Positions 54,970-63,860 of a stretch of 64,000 nucleotides of DNA are shown here, one piece after another; the first letter of the stretch is position 1, and each line of letters begins with the position of its first letter. This DNA comes from Pelagibacterium montanilacus (GTDB lineage: Bacteria > Pseudomonadota > Alphaproteobacteria > Rhizobiales > Devosiaceae), in assembly GCF_003992665.1 (NCBI RefSeq), contig NZ_RZMX01000006.1, forward strand, positions 62,001 through 126,000, given 5' to 3'. The notes beneath the pieces were generated by a model that saw only the letters and a list, made by a program, of their open reading frames with translations, had not been told where the DNA came from and did not search any database. Both the position numbers and the translations under genes were made by a program.

Positions 54970-56331
54970 CCTGATGCCCCGGTGGTAGCTGGCCAGATCG
55001 TATTTTTCGTTGGGCGAGTGAATGCGATCGCCCGTCTGCGCGAATCCGATCAGAAGCGACTCCATTCCCAGCTTGCGCTTGAAATCCCCCACGATGGGGA
55101 TCGAGCCGCCCGATCCGGCGATGGCGGCCTCGCGGCCCCATTCATCGGTCAAAGCGCCGAGCGCGCGGGTGAGGAATTCGCTGTCGGAGGGGATCGAAGT
55201 CGCCGGGCTGCCGCCGTGCGATTTGAAGGTCACGGTGCAGTCCTCGGGCAGCCGGGCGCGGACATGGGAGCGGAAGGCTTCCCTGACCCTGGCGGGGTCT
55301 TGATCGCCCACCAGGCGGAACGATATCTTGGCGCTGGCGCGCGCCGGGATGACGGTCTTGAAGCCCTGGCCGGTATAGCCACCCCACATGCCGTTGATCT
55401 CGCAGGTGGGACGCGCGGCGATCTGCTGGAGAACGCTACGGTCCTTCTCGCCCGCAGGGGCGCTAAGGCCGACATCGCCGAGAAATTCGGATTCATCGAA
55501 GGGCAGGCGCTGCCATTGGGCGGCGACCGCATCGGGCAGGTCCTCGACGCCGTCATAGAACCCTTCGATGGCCACCGAGCCATCCGGATTGCGCAGGGAA
55601 GCGACGATCTCGGAGAGGAGCTGGAGGGGATTGCGCGCCGCTCCGCCATACATGCCCGAATGCAAATCCCGGCTGGCAGCGGTGATCTCGACTTCCTCAC
55701 CAACCATGCCGCGCAGCATGGTGATGATCGAGGGCGTCTCCCGGTCCCACATGTCGGTGTCGCAGACGAGCGCCACGTCGGCTGTGAGCTCCGACGCGGT
55801 TTGGTCGAGGAATGGGCCAAGCGATGCCGATCCGGCTTCCTCCTCGCCCTCGAACAGTATGGTGACGGGGATGGGCAGGGCGCCACGCACCGCCTTGAAG
55901 GCGCGGCAGGCCTCGACGAACGTCATCAACTGCCCCTTGTCGTCCGAGGCCCCGCGGGCGCGGATGACCTTCTGGCCGCCCTCCTCGCCGATGGTGGGGG
56001 TGAAGGGAGCGGTGTCCCACAGCTCGAGCGGATCGACGGGCTGGACGTCGTAATGGCCGTAAAACAGCACCGAGGGGCCGGTCGCGGACCGATCATGGCC
56101 CACGACCATCGGGTGCCCGGTCGTGGGGCGAACAGAGGCGTCGAATCCGAGCTCTGAAAGCTGGCCCGATAGCCAGTCCGCCGCTGCCTGGCAGTGCGCG
56201 CCATAGTCGGGATCGGTCGAGATCGAGGGAATGGCGAGAAGCGTGAACAGGCGCTCCAGGCTCCGGTCAATCCCGGAATCGGCATGGGCGAGCACGTCTT
56301 CGAGCGAAGCGTCGGGGCGGGGCAGGGTCAT
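54934..56331 (-). CDS. M20 family metallopeptidase (dipeptidase)
   Basis: A 465-residue M20 peptidase. The di-metal centre shows LFYGHYDVQP (His, Asp), ARGASDDKGQLM, EGEEEAGS with the catalytic Glu pair, and CDTD. The lid domain is inserted at about 195-345. Members split dipeptides or N-acylated amino acids; the substrate is not determined. GAGA lies about 7 bases before the ATG. It ends a minus-strand run behind the Mla transporter genes. Confidence 0.88.
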   Translation of the reverse strand: MTLPRPDASLEDVLAHADSGIDRSLERLFTLLAIPSISTDPDYGAHCQAAADWLSGQLSELGFDASVRPTTGHPMVVGHDRSATGPSVLFYGHYDVQPVDPLELWDTAPFTPTIGEEGGQKVIRARGASDDKGQLMTFVEACRAFKAVRGALPIPVTILFEGEEEAGSASLGPFLDQTASELTADVALVCDTDMWDRETPSIITMLRGMVGEEVEITAASRDLHSGMYGGAARNPLQLLSEIVASLRNPDGSVAIEGFYDGVEDLPDAVAAQWQRLPFDESEFLGDVGLSAPAGEKDRSVLQQIAARPTCEINGMWGGYTGQGFKTVIPARASAKISFRLVGDQDPARVREAFRSHVRARLPEDCTVTFKSHGGSPATSIPSDSEFLTRALGALTDEWGREAAIAGSGGSIPIVGDFKRKLGMESLLIGFAQTGDRIHSPNEKYDLASYHRGIRSWIRILDALSA

Positions 56332-56356
56332 GGCTGTCTCTCGGGACGAAAAGGGG

Positions 56357-56980
56357 TCAGGCGCGCCCGGCGGTCCAGCCGATGATGCCGTCCGTGACCT
56401 CTGCGAGTGCAGCATTGAGGGCGGGGATGGCAAGCGCCGGGGTGATCTCGGCAAGCGCGACATTGGCCGAGAAGGTCTCGGTGGCGAGCACGCGGCGGTT
56501 CCAGTCGTCCACCAGCCGCACGGTGATCGAGACCGCCGCCGTTGCCGGCGCCGTCGACGCGTCGATCTCGAAGGCGCGGATATCGGTGGTGAGCAGCAGA
56601 TCGGGCTCGATGCGGTCCGAGACGCGGCCCACATTGGTGATGCCGCGATCCTGGAACGATTGCAGGAGCCTGGTCTGGACCAGCCGGGGCAGAACGTCGG
56701 ACCACTGGGACTGGCCCAGATAGCTCAGAACCCCGCCGGGCTCGCGCACGACGATGCGCTGGGTGTCATAGGTCTGGATGGCCTCGGGCTCGGTGATGAG
56801 CACGGTGCGGCCCAGACGCCGCCCGGAACCGGACGTGGGGGTGGCGGCCAGATCATAGGTGACGGGCGTCATGCCCGGCAGGGCGCAGCCTGCGAGCAGT
56901 GCCACGCCAGAGCCGGCCGCGAGCGTGAGCAGGCGGCGGCGCGTCAGGGCTCCGGAGCGTGCAGGCGTCGTCTTGCTCAT
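56357..56980 (-). CDS. ABC-type transport auxiliary lipoprotein (PqiC/YajI-like)
   Basis: A 207-residue lipoprotein with RRRLLTLAAGSGVALLAGC (C32) signal and the ABC_trans_aux domain: TYDLAATP, RTVLITEPEAIQTYDTQRIVVREPGGVLSYLGQSQWSDVLPRLVQTRLLQSFQ. It sits in the outer membrane and connects to the MlaD-type ring. It overlaps the mlaD-like gene by four bases. Confidence 0.88.
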   Translation of the reverse strand: MSKTTPARSGALTRRRLLTLAAGSGVALLAGCALPGMTPVTYDLAATPTSGSGRRLGRTVLITEPEAIQTYDTQRIVVREPGGVLSYLGQSQWSDVLPRLVQTRLLQSFQDRGITNVGRVSDRIEPDLLLTTDIRAFEIDASTAPATAAVSITVRLVDDWNRRVLATETFSANVALAEITPALAIPALNAALAEVTDGIIGWTAGRA

Positions 56981-58467
56981 CGTCTCTGGAAGTCCCTTAC
57001 TGAATCCCCGCCGAACAGCAGGACCTGGGGGTTGCGCTCGAAATTGGCCAGTATGCGATCGAGGCGCCGGAGCGTGCCCCGTGCCTCGTCCGCCAATGCA
57101 GTGTATCCGCCGAGCCCACGGCTCGTAAAGGCATTGATCCCCGTGGTGATTTCGGCGGACCGCTCGTCGAGTTGACCGGCGAGGTTGCGGATCGCCGTGG
57201 CGGCGAGGGCGAGTTCCCCGAAGAAGTCGGTTCCCTCATCGGACCCCATCATGGCGTCGAGCCTTGCGGTGATCGTGTCGATGCGATCGGCGGCCCCGAG
57301 GAGCGAACCGGTGAGGGTTTCGGTGTTGGTCAGGATGGCCTCGACCGCTGGTGCGTTTTCCCCGAGCGCAGTCGAGAACTGCTCCACATTGTCGAGCGCG
57401 CGGGCGATGATCTGGGGGTCGATGGCGTCGGTGGCCTCGTCGATAAGGCGCAGGGTCTGGTTCAGGCCATCGGAAATGTCAGCCAGATTGCTTGCGAGGG
57501 TGCGCGCGTCGAGGAACAGGCCTTCGATGTTGTCGGTGTTGTTGGCGAGGGTTTCGGCGAATGCGCCGACATTGTCAAAGGTCTCGCGCAATTGCCGGGG
57601 CGGTATGGCTTCCACCACCCGTCGGACGTCGACGGTGAGATTGCGCAATTCTCCGGCAAGCGGCTCGACCTGTTCGCTGACGGCGGACATGGAGGTGAGG
57701 AAGTCTTCCAGCCCGTCGGCATTGGACGCCAGCGCTCCGGTGAAGGCCTCGGTGTTGGAGATCGAGGCCGAAAGGCTGGTTTCGTTGGCGTCAAAGAAGG
57801 CGTCTATGCGCGAGAAGGTGGAATTGGCCGTCTCCATGGCGGTGCGCGCGTTCGAGACGATGGCCTGGAAATCCTCATCTCCCCCGGCAGTGTCGGCGAG
57901 CCGGACCAACGAGGAGGAGAGCGTTTCGAGATTGGCGAGGGTGGAGGCCACGCGATCCTCGTTGGCGCTGAGGAAAGTGTCAATGCGCCCGAAGGTGCTT
58001 TCGGCGGTCACTACGATATCGCGGGCGCCCTCGACGATGACCTGGAAGTCCGACGGCTCACCCATGAGAACCGGGACGTCCTCGTCCGCGCCAGTCACAA
58101 TCCGTCCGGCCTCGAGCGTGCCGCCGAGGAGCTGGACGTTGGCCATGCCGGTGAGGCCCTGGATTTCGAGCAGGGCGCGTGTGTCGTTCATGACCGGCGC
58201 ATCGTCGAGGACGGAAAGCCGGGCGATGACGCGGGCCGGGTTTTCCGGATCGACCCGCACCGCAGTCACATCACCGACGGGAATGCCGTTGAACAGCACC
58301 TGGGTGCCGCGGGAAAGCCCGGCGACCGAGCCGGTGAACATCACGTCGTACTGGGTTCGCGCACCGCCCGAATCCGCGGCGGAGAACCAGTAGATGAAGC
58401 CGACAAGGGCCGCGACGACCAGCGTGGCAAATGCCCCGACCACGGCATAGTTCGCTCTAGACTCCAT
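56977..58467 (-). CDS. MlaD-family substrate-binding protein
   Basis: A 496-residue MCE-domain protein. A single N-terminal helix (about 7-29) is followed by the MCE domain (about 38-115: GSVAGLSRGTQVLFNGIPVGDVTAV), then a long helical repeat region with many TFSRIDAFFDANE-like heptads, which likely forms a periplasmic needle. It overlaps the ATPase gene by 11 bases. Role: lipid transfer between the membranes. It is longer than E. coli MlaD, as is usual for alphaproteobacteria. Confidence 0.92.
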   Translation of the reverse strand: MESRANYAVVGAFATLVVAALVGFIYWFSAADSGGARTQYDVMFTGSVAGLSRGTQVLFNGIPVGDVTAVRVDPENPARVIARLSVLDDAPVMNDTRALLEIQGLTGMANVQLLGGTLEAGRIVTGADEDVPVLMGEPSDFQVIVEGARDIVVTAESTFGRIDTFLSANEDRVASTLANLETLSSSLVRLADTAGGDEDFQAIVSNARTAMETANSTFSRIDAFFDANETSLSASISNTEAFTGALASNADGLEDFLTSMSAVSEQVEPLAGELRNLTVDVRRVVEAIPPRQLRETFDNVGAFAETLANNTDNIEGLFLDARTLASNLADISDGLNQTLRLIDEATDAIDPQIIARALDNVEQFSTALGENAPAVEAILTNTETLTGSLLGAADRIDTITARLDAMMGSDEGTDFFGELALAATAIRNLAGQLDERSAEITTGINAFTSRGLGGYTALADEARGTLRRLDRILANFERNPQVLLFGGDSVRDFQRR

Positions 58468-59233
58468 GTTCGCTGCCTTTCAGATGACGTGCGCGCGGGC
58501 CGTGGAAATAGTCGATCAGCCAGGGATCGTCCGCGTCAAGCATTTCCCGGAGCGTTCCGGCCTTGAGCAGCCTTCCGCCCCCAAGGGCGGCAATGCGCGT
58601 GCACACGGTGGTGAGACTGTCGAGGTCGTGGGTGACCATATAGACGGTAAGCCCGAGCGAGTCCTTGAGGTTCAAGACCAATTGATCGAACCGGGCCGCC
58701 CCGATCGGGTCGAGCCCGGCCGTGGGCTCGTCGAGGAACAGGATCTCGGGGTCCAGTGCCAGCGCGCGGGCGAGAGCGGCGCGCTTGATCATGCCGCCGG
58801 ACAATTCCGACGGGTAGAGACTGGCCGCGGACGCGGGCAGGCCGACCTGTTCGATCTTGATCCGCGCGATCTCCCGGCGCAGCTTGCGTGAAATCCCCAG
58901 ATGCTCGCGCAGCGGGAACTCGATGTTCTCGGCGACCGTGAGCGAGGAGAAAAGGGCGCCCTGCTGGAACAGCACGCCCCATCGGCGCGACTGCGCAAGC
59001 CTCTCCTGACCGGACAGCGACGAGACGTCCCTTCCATTGAACTTCACCGTGCCGCTCTGGTGCGCAAGGAGCCCGATCAGCGCCCGCAGGGTGACCGACT
59101 TGCCCGAGCCGGACGGGCCGATGATGCCCATCACCTCGCCGCGGGCGACCTCCAGGTCGAGCCCGTCGATGACGCGCCTGGGCCCGAAGGCGACGACGAG
59201 ATCGGAAATTTCGATGGCCGGGGTCTCGCTCAT
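58457..59233 (-). CDS. MlaF-type phospholipid ABC transporter ATPase
   Basis: A 258-residue ATPase: Walker A GPSGSGKSV, signature LSGGMIKRA, Walker [15 protein letters not shown], switch VTHDL. It matches the MlaF/Ttg2A group and drives the MlaE permease. It starts two bases after the permease stop. Confidence 0.93.
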   Translation of the reverse strand: MSETPAIEISDLVVAFGPRRVIDGLDLEVARGEVMGIIGPSGSGKSVTLRALIGLLAHQSGTVKFNGRDVSSLSGQERLAQSRRWGVLFQQGALFSSLTVAENIEFPLREHLGISRKLRREIARIKIEQVGLPASAASLYPSELSGGMIKRAALARALALDPEILFLDEPTAGLDPIGAARFDQLVLNLKDSLGLTVYMVTHDLDSLTTVCTRIAALGGGRLLKAGTLREMLDADDPWLIDYFHGPRARHLKGSEHGV

Positions 59234-59235
59234 GA

Positions 59236-60384
59236 TCAGAACCCGATCGCGGCAAAGAACATGGCAAACAGGCCATCGGCGACGATGACAAGGAAGATGG
59301 CGCGGACCACCGATGCCGTGGTGTGCCGGCCCAGCGATTCCGCGCTTCCTTGCACCTTGAAGCCCTCGTTGATCGCCACCAGACCGATGATGAGCGCCAT
59401 CACGGGCGCCTTGACCAGCCCCACCAGCAGAGTGCGCATGTTGAGCGTGGATTGCAGGCGCTCGAGGAAAATGTCGAACGGGATGTCGCCGTAGACCTGC
59501 GCCACGATCGCCGTGCCGACCAGACCGGCCAGTGCCGCGATGAACGAAAGCAGCGGCAGACCGACGACCAGCGCCACCATGCGCGGCAGAACGAGCGCGC
59601 GATAGGGATCGACCCCCATCACCGAGAGCGCGTCGATCTCCTCGCGCATGCGCATCGAGCCAATCTCGGCGGTGATGGCCGAGCCCGAGCGGCCGGCGAT
59701 CATGATCGCGGCAAGGAGCAGCCCGACCTCGCGCAGCATCAGGATGGCGCCCAGATCCACGACGTATATCGCGACGCCGAAATTGCGGAGCTGCAGGATC
59801 GACTGCTGGGTGATGATGGCGCCGACAACCAGCGCGATGAGCACCACGATGGGGACGGCGCGCAGGATGATGAGGTCGAACTGATTCACATAAGACGATG
59901 CGCGGGAAGGCCCGCGATGGAGCACGGCGGTGACCAGCGAGACGAGAATCTGGCCCAGCACCGCCATCAGGCGGACGATGTCCTCACCCGCGCCGACGAT
60001 GAGCCGTCCGAGCGTATCGAACGGCCGGACGAACCAGGCCTGGTGCGTCGGCGCCGGCTGGACGGCGGCGGGGGGCTGGGACTTGATCCGCTCGATCAGG
60101 GCGAGGTGCCGGGGCTCGGCATTGACCAGTTCGGGACGCGCGGCCTGATCGTCCCGGCCACCAAGCCCGAGGACCAGCCAGGCTCCGATGGTGTCGAGCG
60201 CGAGCACGTCCCCCATGTCGATGCGGGAAACCGGGCTGCGGTCGGAGGACCGAGCCGCGTCGACCGCGCGCTCAAGCGTGCGGGCATGGGCCGAGGTCCA
60301 CGCGCCGGAAAGCTTGTAGGCCGGTGCGCCGTCACTCTCTGCGCGCACAAGCTGCGGTTCCTGTCCGATCGATCGGGCGGTCAT
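59236..60384 (-). CDS. MlaE-type permease with N-terminal STAS domain
   Basis: A 382-residue fusion. Residues 12-105 read as a STAS domain (VSRIDMGDVLALDTIGAWLVLGLG), the role usually played by separate MlaB. Residues 120-382 are an MlaE permease: VPIVVLIALVVGAIITQQSILQLRNFG, GRSGSAITAEIGSMRMREEIDALSVMGVDPYRALVLPR. The fusion is usual in alphaproteobacteria. It is the first gene of the permease-ATPase-MlaD-lipoprotein operon. Confidence 0.92.
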   Translation of the reverse strand: MTARSIGQEPQLVRAESDGAPAYKLSGAWTSAHARTLERAVDAARSSDRSPVSRIDMGDVLALDTIGAWLVLGLGGRDDQAARPELVNAEPRHLALIERIKSQPPAAVQPAPTHQAWFVRPFDTLGRLIVGAGEDIVRLMAVLGQILVSLVTAVLHRGPSRASSYVNQFDLIILRAVPIVVLIALVVGAIITQQSILQLRNFGVAIYVVDLGAILMLREVGLLLAAIMIAGRSGSAITAEIGSMRMREEIDALSVMGVDPYRALVLPRMVALVVGLPLLSFIAALAGLVGTAIVAQVYGDIPFDIFLERLQSTLNMRTLLVGLVKAPVMALIIGLVAINEGFKVQGSAESLGRHTTASVVRAIFLVIVADGLFAMFFAAIGF

Positions 60385-60553
60385 TGCGGTGTGTGTGATT
60401 CCCCGGCGTGAAAGCGGGCCGCGCTCCAGAAGGAGGCCAGCTCGCCTTTGTCGTTGAGCGTATTGTTCGCTTTGCCGGCCCGGAGTCAAACGGGTTTGCC
60501 CGCATCGCCTCCGATTTCGGGCCGGGTGGGGCGTTTTGGCCATAACGGATGGC

Positions 60554-61036
60554 TTACACGCGGAAGACGACGCTCATCGTGCCGTCGCTTTCAAGGACGA
60601 GGTTCTCGACACGCTCGAGATCGTCGCCCCCTTGAGCGCGGATCGCGCTCCAGGCCTCCTCGCGGGTGACGCGCTGGAGTCGCATGGCGTCGTCGCAAAA
60701 GGCGCCCTTGTGCACCAGAAGCGTCGGTTCGGAGCGGACCAACGCGGCGAACCCGCGCGAACGGACCGAAACATAAGTGACGAGGAACTGCGCGCAGATG
60801 AGCACCGCAAGCGCCGCTGCGCCTTCCGCCAGCGCCACCGATTCCTGAAGGATGATCGCCGAGAGCGTGGAGCCCAGCGCAACGGTGACCACGAGATCGA
60901 ACGCGTTGAGTTTGGCGAGGGTGCGCTTGCCGGAAATCCTCAGGAAGATGACCAGCGTCCCATAGGCGAGCACGCCCACCAGAAGTGTTCGCACGATCCC
61001 TTCCCAGTCCTGGAAGAGCATTGCCGAGATATCCAT
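60554..61036 (-). CDS. DUF421/YetF family membrane protein
   Basis: A 160-residue protein with three N-terminal helices and a small C-terminal domain (SEPTLLVHKGAFCDDAMRLQRVTREEAWSAIRAQGGDDLERVENLVLESDGTMSVV) typical of YetF/DUF421. The LRISGKRTLAKLNAFDLVVTVALGS motif is diagnostic. The function of the family is unknown. The ATG at 61036 is preferred to one at 61069. Confidence 0.85.
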   Translation of the reverse strand: MDISAMLFQDWEGIVRTLLVGVLAYGTLVIFLRISGKRTLAKLNAFDLVVTVALGSTLSAIILQESVALAEGAAALAVLICAQFLVTYVSVRSRGFAALVRSEPTLLVHKGAFCDDAMRLQRVTREEAWSAIRAQGGDDLERVENLVLESDGTMSVVFRV

Positions 61037-61120
61037 GAGCCCGCCTGTTTCGCCTGTGTGCCGTGGCACGCGAACGGGTGCGCACGGTGTCGGTTCCGTA
61101 AGCGTATCTGGGGGTGGCGA

Positions 61121-61552
61121 TCAGTCGGTGATCGAGGGCTTGCCCGAGCGGAGCTTCTTGATCTTGCCGGTGCGGGCCTTGGCTTCGATCCGGCGGCGCT
61201 TGGAGGCGAGGGTCGGGCGCGTGGCGATGCGGCGCTTGGGCGGGGTGGCCGCGCGCGAAAGGATGTCCACCAGCCGGTCCGTCGCGTCCTTGCGGTTCTG
61301 GGGCTGGCTGCGGAAGCTGTCCGCAAAGATCACCACGATTCCGTCCTTGGTCAGGCGGCTGCCCGCAATCCTCGCGGCGCGGCGCTTGACCGGCTCGGGC
61401 AGGGAGGGCGAGCCCATGAGGTCGAACCGGAGCTGGGCCGCGGTTGCCACCTTGTTGACGTTCTGCCCGCCGGCGCCCGAGGCGCGCACGAACGAGAAGT
61501 CGAGTTCCTCTTCATCGATGGACAGCGAATCGGTGACTGGAATGGGGCGCAT
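61121..61552 (-). CDS. arfB: alternative ribosome-rescue factor ArfB (YaeJ)
   Basis: A 143-residue peptidyl-tRNA hydrolase that frees stalled ribosomes. The RF-1 domain carries the GGQ motif at 28-30 (RASGAGGQNVNKV), and the C-terminal tail is strongly basic (LASKRRRIEAKARTGKIKKLRSGKP), as needed to bind the empty mRNA channel. Length fits the family. Confidence 0.92.
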   Translation of the reverse strand: MRPIPVTDSLSIDEEELDFSFVRASGAGGQNVNKVATAAQLRFDLMGSPSLPEPVKRRAARIAGSRLTKDGIVVIFADSFRSQPQNRKDATDRLVDILSRAATPPKRRIATRPTLASKRRRIEAKARTGKIKKLRSGKPSITD

Positions 61553-61605
61553 GGACCAACCGCGTCAGCGTCGATCACCGCAGCGAACGATCTCTGTGGA
61601 GGAAC

Positions 61606-61680
61606 TGGCGCGCCCTAGGGGAATCGAACCCCTGTTTCCGCCGTGAGAGGGCGGCGTCCTAACCGCTAGACGAAGGGCGC
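61606..61680 (-). tRNA. tRNA-Glu (CTC anticodon)
   Basis: Minus strand, 75 bases with encoded CCA. The acceptor is GCGCCCT/AGGGCGC, the T-loop is GTTCGATTC, and the anticodon stem CCGCC/GGCGG holds loop CTCTCAC, giving CTC. Confidence 0.95.
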
Positions 61681-61763
61681 GGGATGGCTGAGCCATCGGT
61701 ACTCCCAAAGCACCCGCCGCGCAACATCCAGAGGATGAACAAGCGAAAGCCAGAGAAGCAGGT

Positions 61764-61839
61764 TGGCGCGCCCTACGGGACTCGAACCCGTGTTTCCGCC
61801 GTGAAAGGGCGGCGTCCTAGACCACTAGACGAAGGGCGC
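61764..61839 (-). tRNA. tRNA-Glu (TTC anticodon)
   Basis: Minus strand, 76 bases with encoded CCA. The acceptor and anticodon stems are identical to those of the neighbouring CTC gene; the loop is CTTTCAC, giving TTC. The T-arm is GGGTTCGAGTCCC-type. Confidence 0.95.
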
Positions 61840-61929
61840 TAACAACCGTGAGGCGGTGTATAGGGGGCCGGATTTGCGCTGGCAAGACCCAAATTCGGCT
61901 CCTGCCGGCTTTTTTGACGTTTGCGTGCG

Positions 61930-62388
61930 TCAGCAGCCGTTGAAGGTGATCGGTCCTCTGCGCGGCCGGTCGCGCACATCCACGTGGATGAAGCGCTGTC
62001 CGGGGTAGCACCCCAGCCCGCCCACATGAGAATTGCGGTAGGCGTAGGCAATCAGGCGCTGCTTGTCGACGCCGGGGATGTAGAGGTCCGCGGCCATACA
62101 ACGCGTATGATAGGAAGCCGACGCTCCGCCCACCGACGCATTGTGCCAAGGCGTGCGATAGCCCGAACTCATCACGACCTTCTTGCCGAAATGGCCCTCG
62201 ATGTCCCAGATCAGAAGCCGGAGCCTGGGGGTAAGGCAAAGTGCGTTGACCCGATCACTAGTGACCAGAGTCCCCCAGTCGGATTTGAGCCCGGAATAGC
62301 CCACCCCGCTGCTCGAGGCGAACATTGCCATGGGCGCGCAGGCGCCCAGAAGCAGGACCATTGTGATGACGACGGAAAGGATACGCAT
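61930..62388 (-). CDS. M15-family peptidase-like lipoprotein
   Basis: A 152-residue secreted protein with a lipobox-like LGAC (C17) signal and a Peptidase M15 (YcbK-like) domain. Zinc ligands are likely H94 (YHTRCMAADLY), D101 and H135 (FIHVDVRD); SGYRTPWHNASVGGASAS is the family's loop. It may trim peptidoglycan. A tRNA-Glu gene lies 90 bases beyond its stop on the same strand. Confidence 0.82.
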   Translation of the reverse strand: MRILSVVITMVLLLGACAPMAMFASSSGVGYSGLKSDWGTLVTSDRVNALCLTPRLRLLIWDIEGHFGKKVVMSSGYRTPWHNASVGGASASYHTRCMAADLYIPGVDKQRLIAYAYRNSHVGGLGCYPGQRFIHVDVRDRPRRGPITFNGC

Positions 62389-62441
62389 AAAACTACCCGG
62401 GGTTTCGAAACTGAAAATTTCCCAACCTCGGACATGAAAAT

Positions 62442-62465
62442 ACCGGCGGTTGGCTAACCGCCGGT
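62442..62465 (-). terminator. hairpin terminator of gloA
   Basis: A perfect 10-base-pair stem (ACCGGCGGTT, 62442-62451, with AACCGCCGGT, 62456-62465) and a four-base loop, followed on the minus strand by ATTTTCATG. It is 44 bases beyond the gloA stop. Confidence 0.82.
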
Positions 62466-62509
62466 CAATTGGAATGGTTAAAAATGTACTGATCCGCGCA
62501 GCGGGGCGG

Positions 62510-62929
62510 CTACCAGGTGCCGGTGTTTTCCATTGACGCCCAGGGCTCCTGCGGCGCCTTGCGCTCGCCCTTCTGGAGCAGCTCGATCGAGATGCCGTCC
62601 GGGGACTTCACGAAGGCCATCCAGCCATCGCGCGGGGGCCGGTGGATGGTGTGGCCCTGATCCTGGATGTGCTGGCAGGTGGCGTAGATGTCATCGACCT
62701 CATAGGCGAGGTGCCCGAAGTTCCGACCGCCCGAATACTCTTCGGGATCCCAGTTGTAGGTCAGCTCGACCTTGGCATCCTCATCGCCGGGGGCGTGCAG
62801 GAAGACCAGGGTAAACCGGCCCTTGTCGTTTTCCTTGCGGTGGGATTCGACCAGACCGAGCGCGTCGCGGTAAAAGCGAAGGCTCTCATCGATGTCCTTT
62901 ACGCGGACCATTGTGTGCAAGTATTTCAT
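62510..62929 (-). CDS. gloA: lactoylglutathione lyase (glyoxalase I)
   Basis: GloA converts the methylglyoxal-glutathione hemithioacetal to S-lactoylglutathione. The 139-residue protein has metal ligands H5, E55 (VELTYNW), H73 (FGHLAYEVDD) and E116 (GISIELLQ), the nickel-type bacterial pattern, with MVRVKDIDESLRFYRDALGL at the start. Confidence 0.94.
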   Translation of the reverse strand: MKYLHTMVRVKDIDESLRFYRDALGLVESHRKENDKGRFTLVFLHAPGDEDAKVELTYNWDPEEYSGGRNFGHLAYEVDDIYATCQHIQDQGHTIHRPPRDGWMAFVKSPDGISIELLQKGERKAPQEPWASMENTGTW

Positions 62930-63263
62930 GGGTTCACACTCTCCTGAAAACGTGCGCCCGAACAGGCGGGCGCGACTGGCAGACTGCCTAGAGCATTTGA
63001 GCTCCCGATGGAATCAGAACCTCGGCCCGAGGGTTTTGATCTCTCGCGCGTGCCGGCAGGATAATTGGTCGAGCTTGGGGCGAGGCGCGCCAGCAAAACC
63101 CGCACATGACCTGCAAGGTTGCACGGGCGTGGAGTTTACTGGCCGTATTGGGCCAACAAATTGTTTAATGGTCCTTAACTTTTGGAATTGAATCGGCCAA
63201 AGTGTGTCCATAACGGGTTTACCCGCGGTTGCGGGATTTCGAGTAGTTGAAGAGAGTGGTTTC
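62930..63263. other. 334-base leader region without a gene
   Basis: No coding region is convincing here. It separates the divergent gloA and cold-shock genes. The half nearer the cold-shock gene is AT-rich (TTTAATGGTCCTTAAC, 63164-63179) and ends in paired hairpins at 63214-63235. Promoters of both genes should lie here, but none is close to consensus. Confidence 0.6.
63214..63235 (+). promoter_or_regulatory. two mutually exclusive hairpins before the cold-shock gene
   Basis: CGGGT-TT-ACCCG (63214-63225) and CCCGC-GGTT-GCGGG (63222-63235) share the bases CCCG, so only one can form at a time. They end 28 bases before the start codon. Alternative folding in this position could act as an RNA thermosensor, as for E. 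coli cspA, but transcription through here is assumed. Confidence 0.4.
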
Positions 63264-63860
63264 ATGGGGGCGAAAGACGACGGGAGCGCGCGGGGGGCCG
63301 GCGCCGGGCGGGACGAGCAGGCCATGACCGGTGCAACCGACATGGATGTGATCGAGATCGCCGGGGCCATCAAATGGTTCGACGCGGGCAAGGGATTCGG
63401 CTTCATCATTCCCGACGATGGCGGTCCGGACGTGCTGCTGCATGTCACCTGTCTTCGGCGGGATGGCTTCCAGACCGCCTATGAGGGCGCGCGGATCGTT
63501 GTCGAGGCGCTGAACCGCCCGGGTGGGCTGCAGGCCTTCCGGATCGTGTCCATGGACGAATCGACTGCCCTCCACCCCTCACAGATGCCGGCGCCGCGCA
63601 CCCATGTGCAGGTGGAACCGACCTCGCCTCTCGAGCGGCTCGAGGTGAAGTGGTTCAATCGGGTGAAGGGATTCGGCTTTCTCTCGGCAGGCGAAGGGCA
63701 TCCCGATATCTTCATCCACATGGAAACGCTGCGCCGCTTCGGGCTGACGGAGTTGCGCCCCGGGCAGTTCGTGCTCGCCCGCTATGGGGATGGCCCCAAG
63801 GGCCTTATGGTCGCCGAAATCCGGCCCGATGGCTGGGGCGAGGGACCGTCCTCGCACTGA
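63264..63860 (+). CDS. double cold-shock-domain protein
   Basis: A 198-residue protein with two cold-shock domains joined by a Pro/Thr-rich linker (about 105-125). Domain 1 has [12 protein letters not shown] (RNP1, 43-48) and DVLLHV (RNP2, 56-61); domain 2 has [12 protein letters not shown] (RNP1, 134-140) and DIFIHM (148-153). It binds single-stranded RNA or DNA. The N-terminal 30 residues are disordered. The ATG at 63264 ([10 protein letters not shown]) is preferred. Confidence 0.9.
   Translation: MGAKDDGSARGAGAGRDEQAMTGATDMDVIEIAGAIKWFDAGKGFGFIIPDDGGPDVLLHVTCLRRDGFQTAYEGARIVVEALNRPGGLQAFRIVSMDESTALHPSQMPAPRTHVQVEPTSPLERLEVKWFNRVKGFGFLSAGEGHPDIFIHMETLRRFGLTELRPGQFVLARYGDGPKGLMVAEIRPDGWGEGPSSH

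Noticed and set aside
63164-63179. CtrA box (TTAA-N7-TTAA) before the cold-shock gene
   Set aside because: The two TTAA halves are separated by 6 bases, not 7, so it does not meet the consensus.
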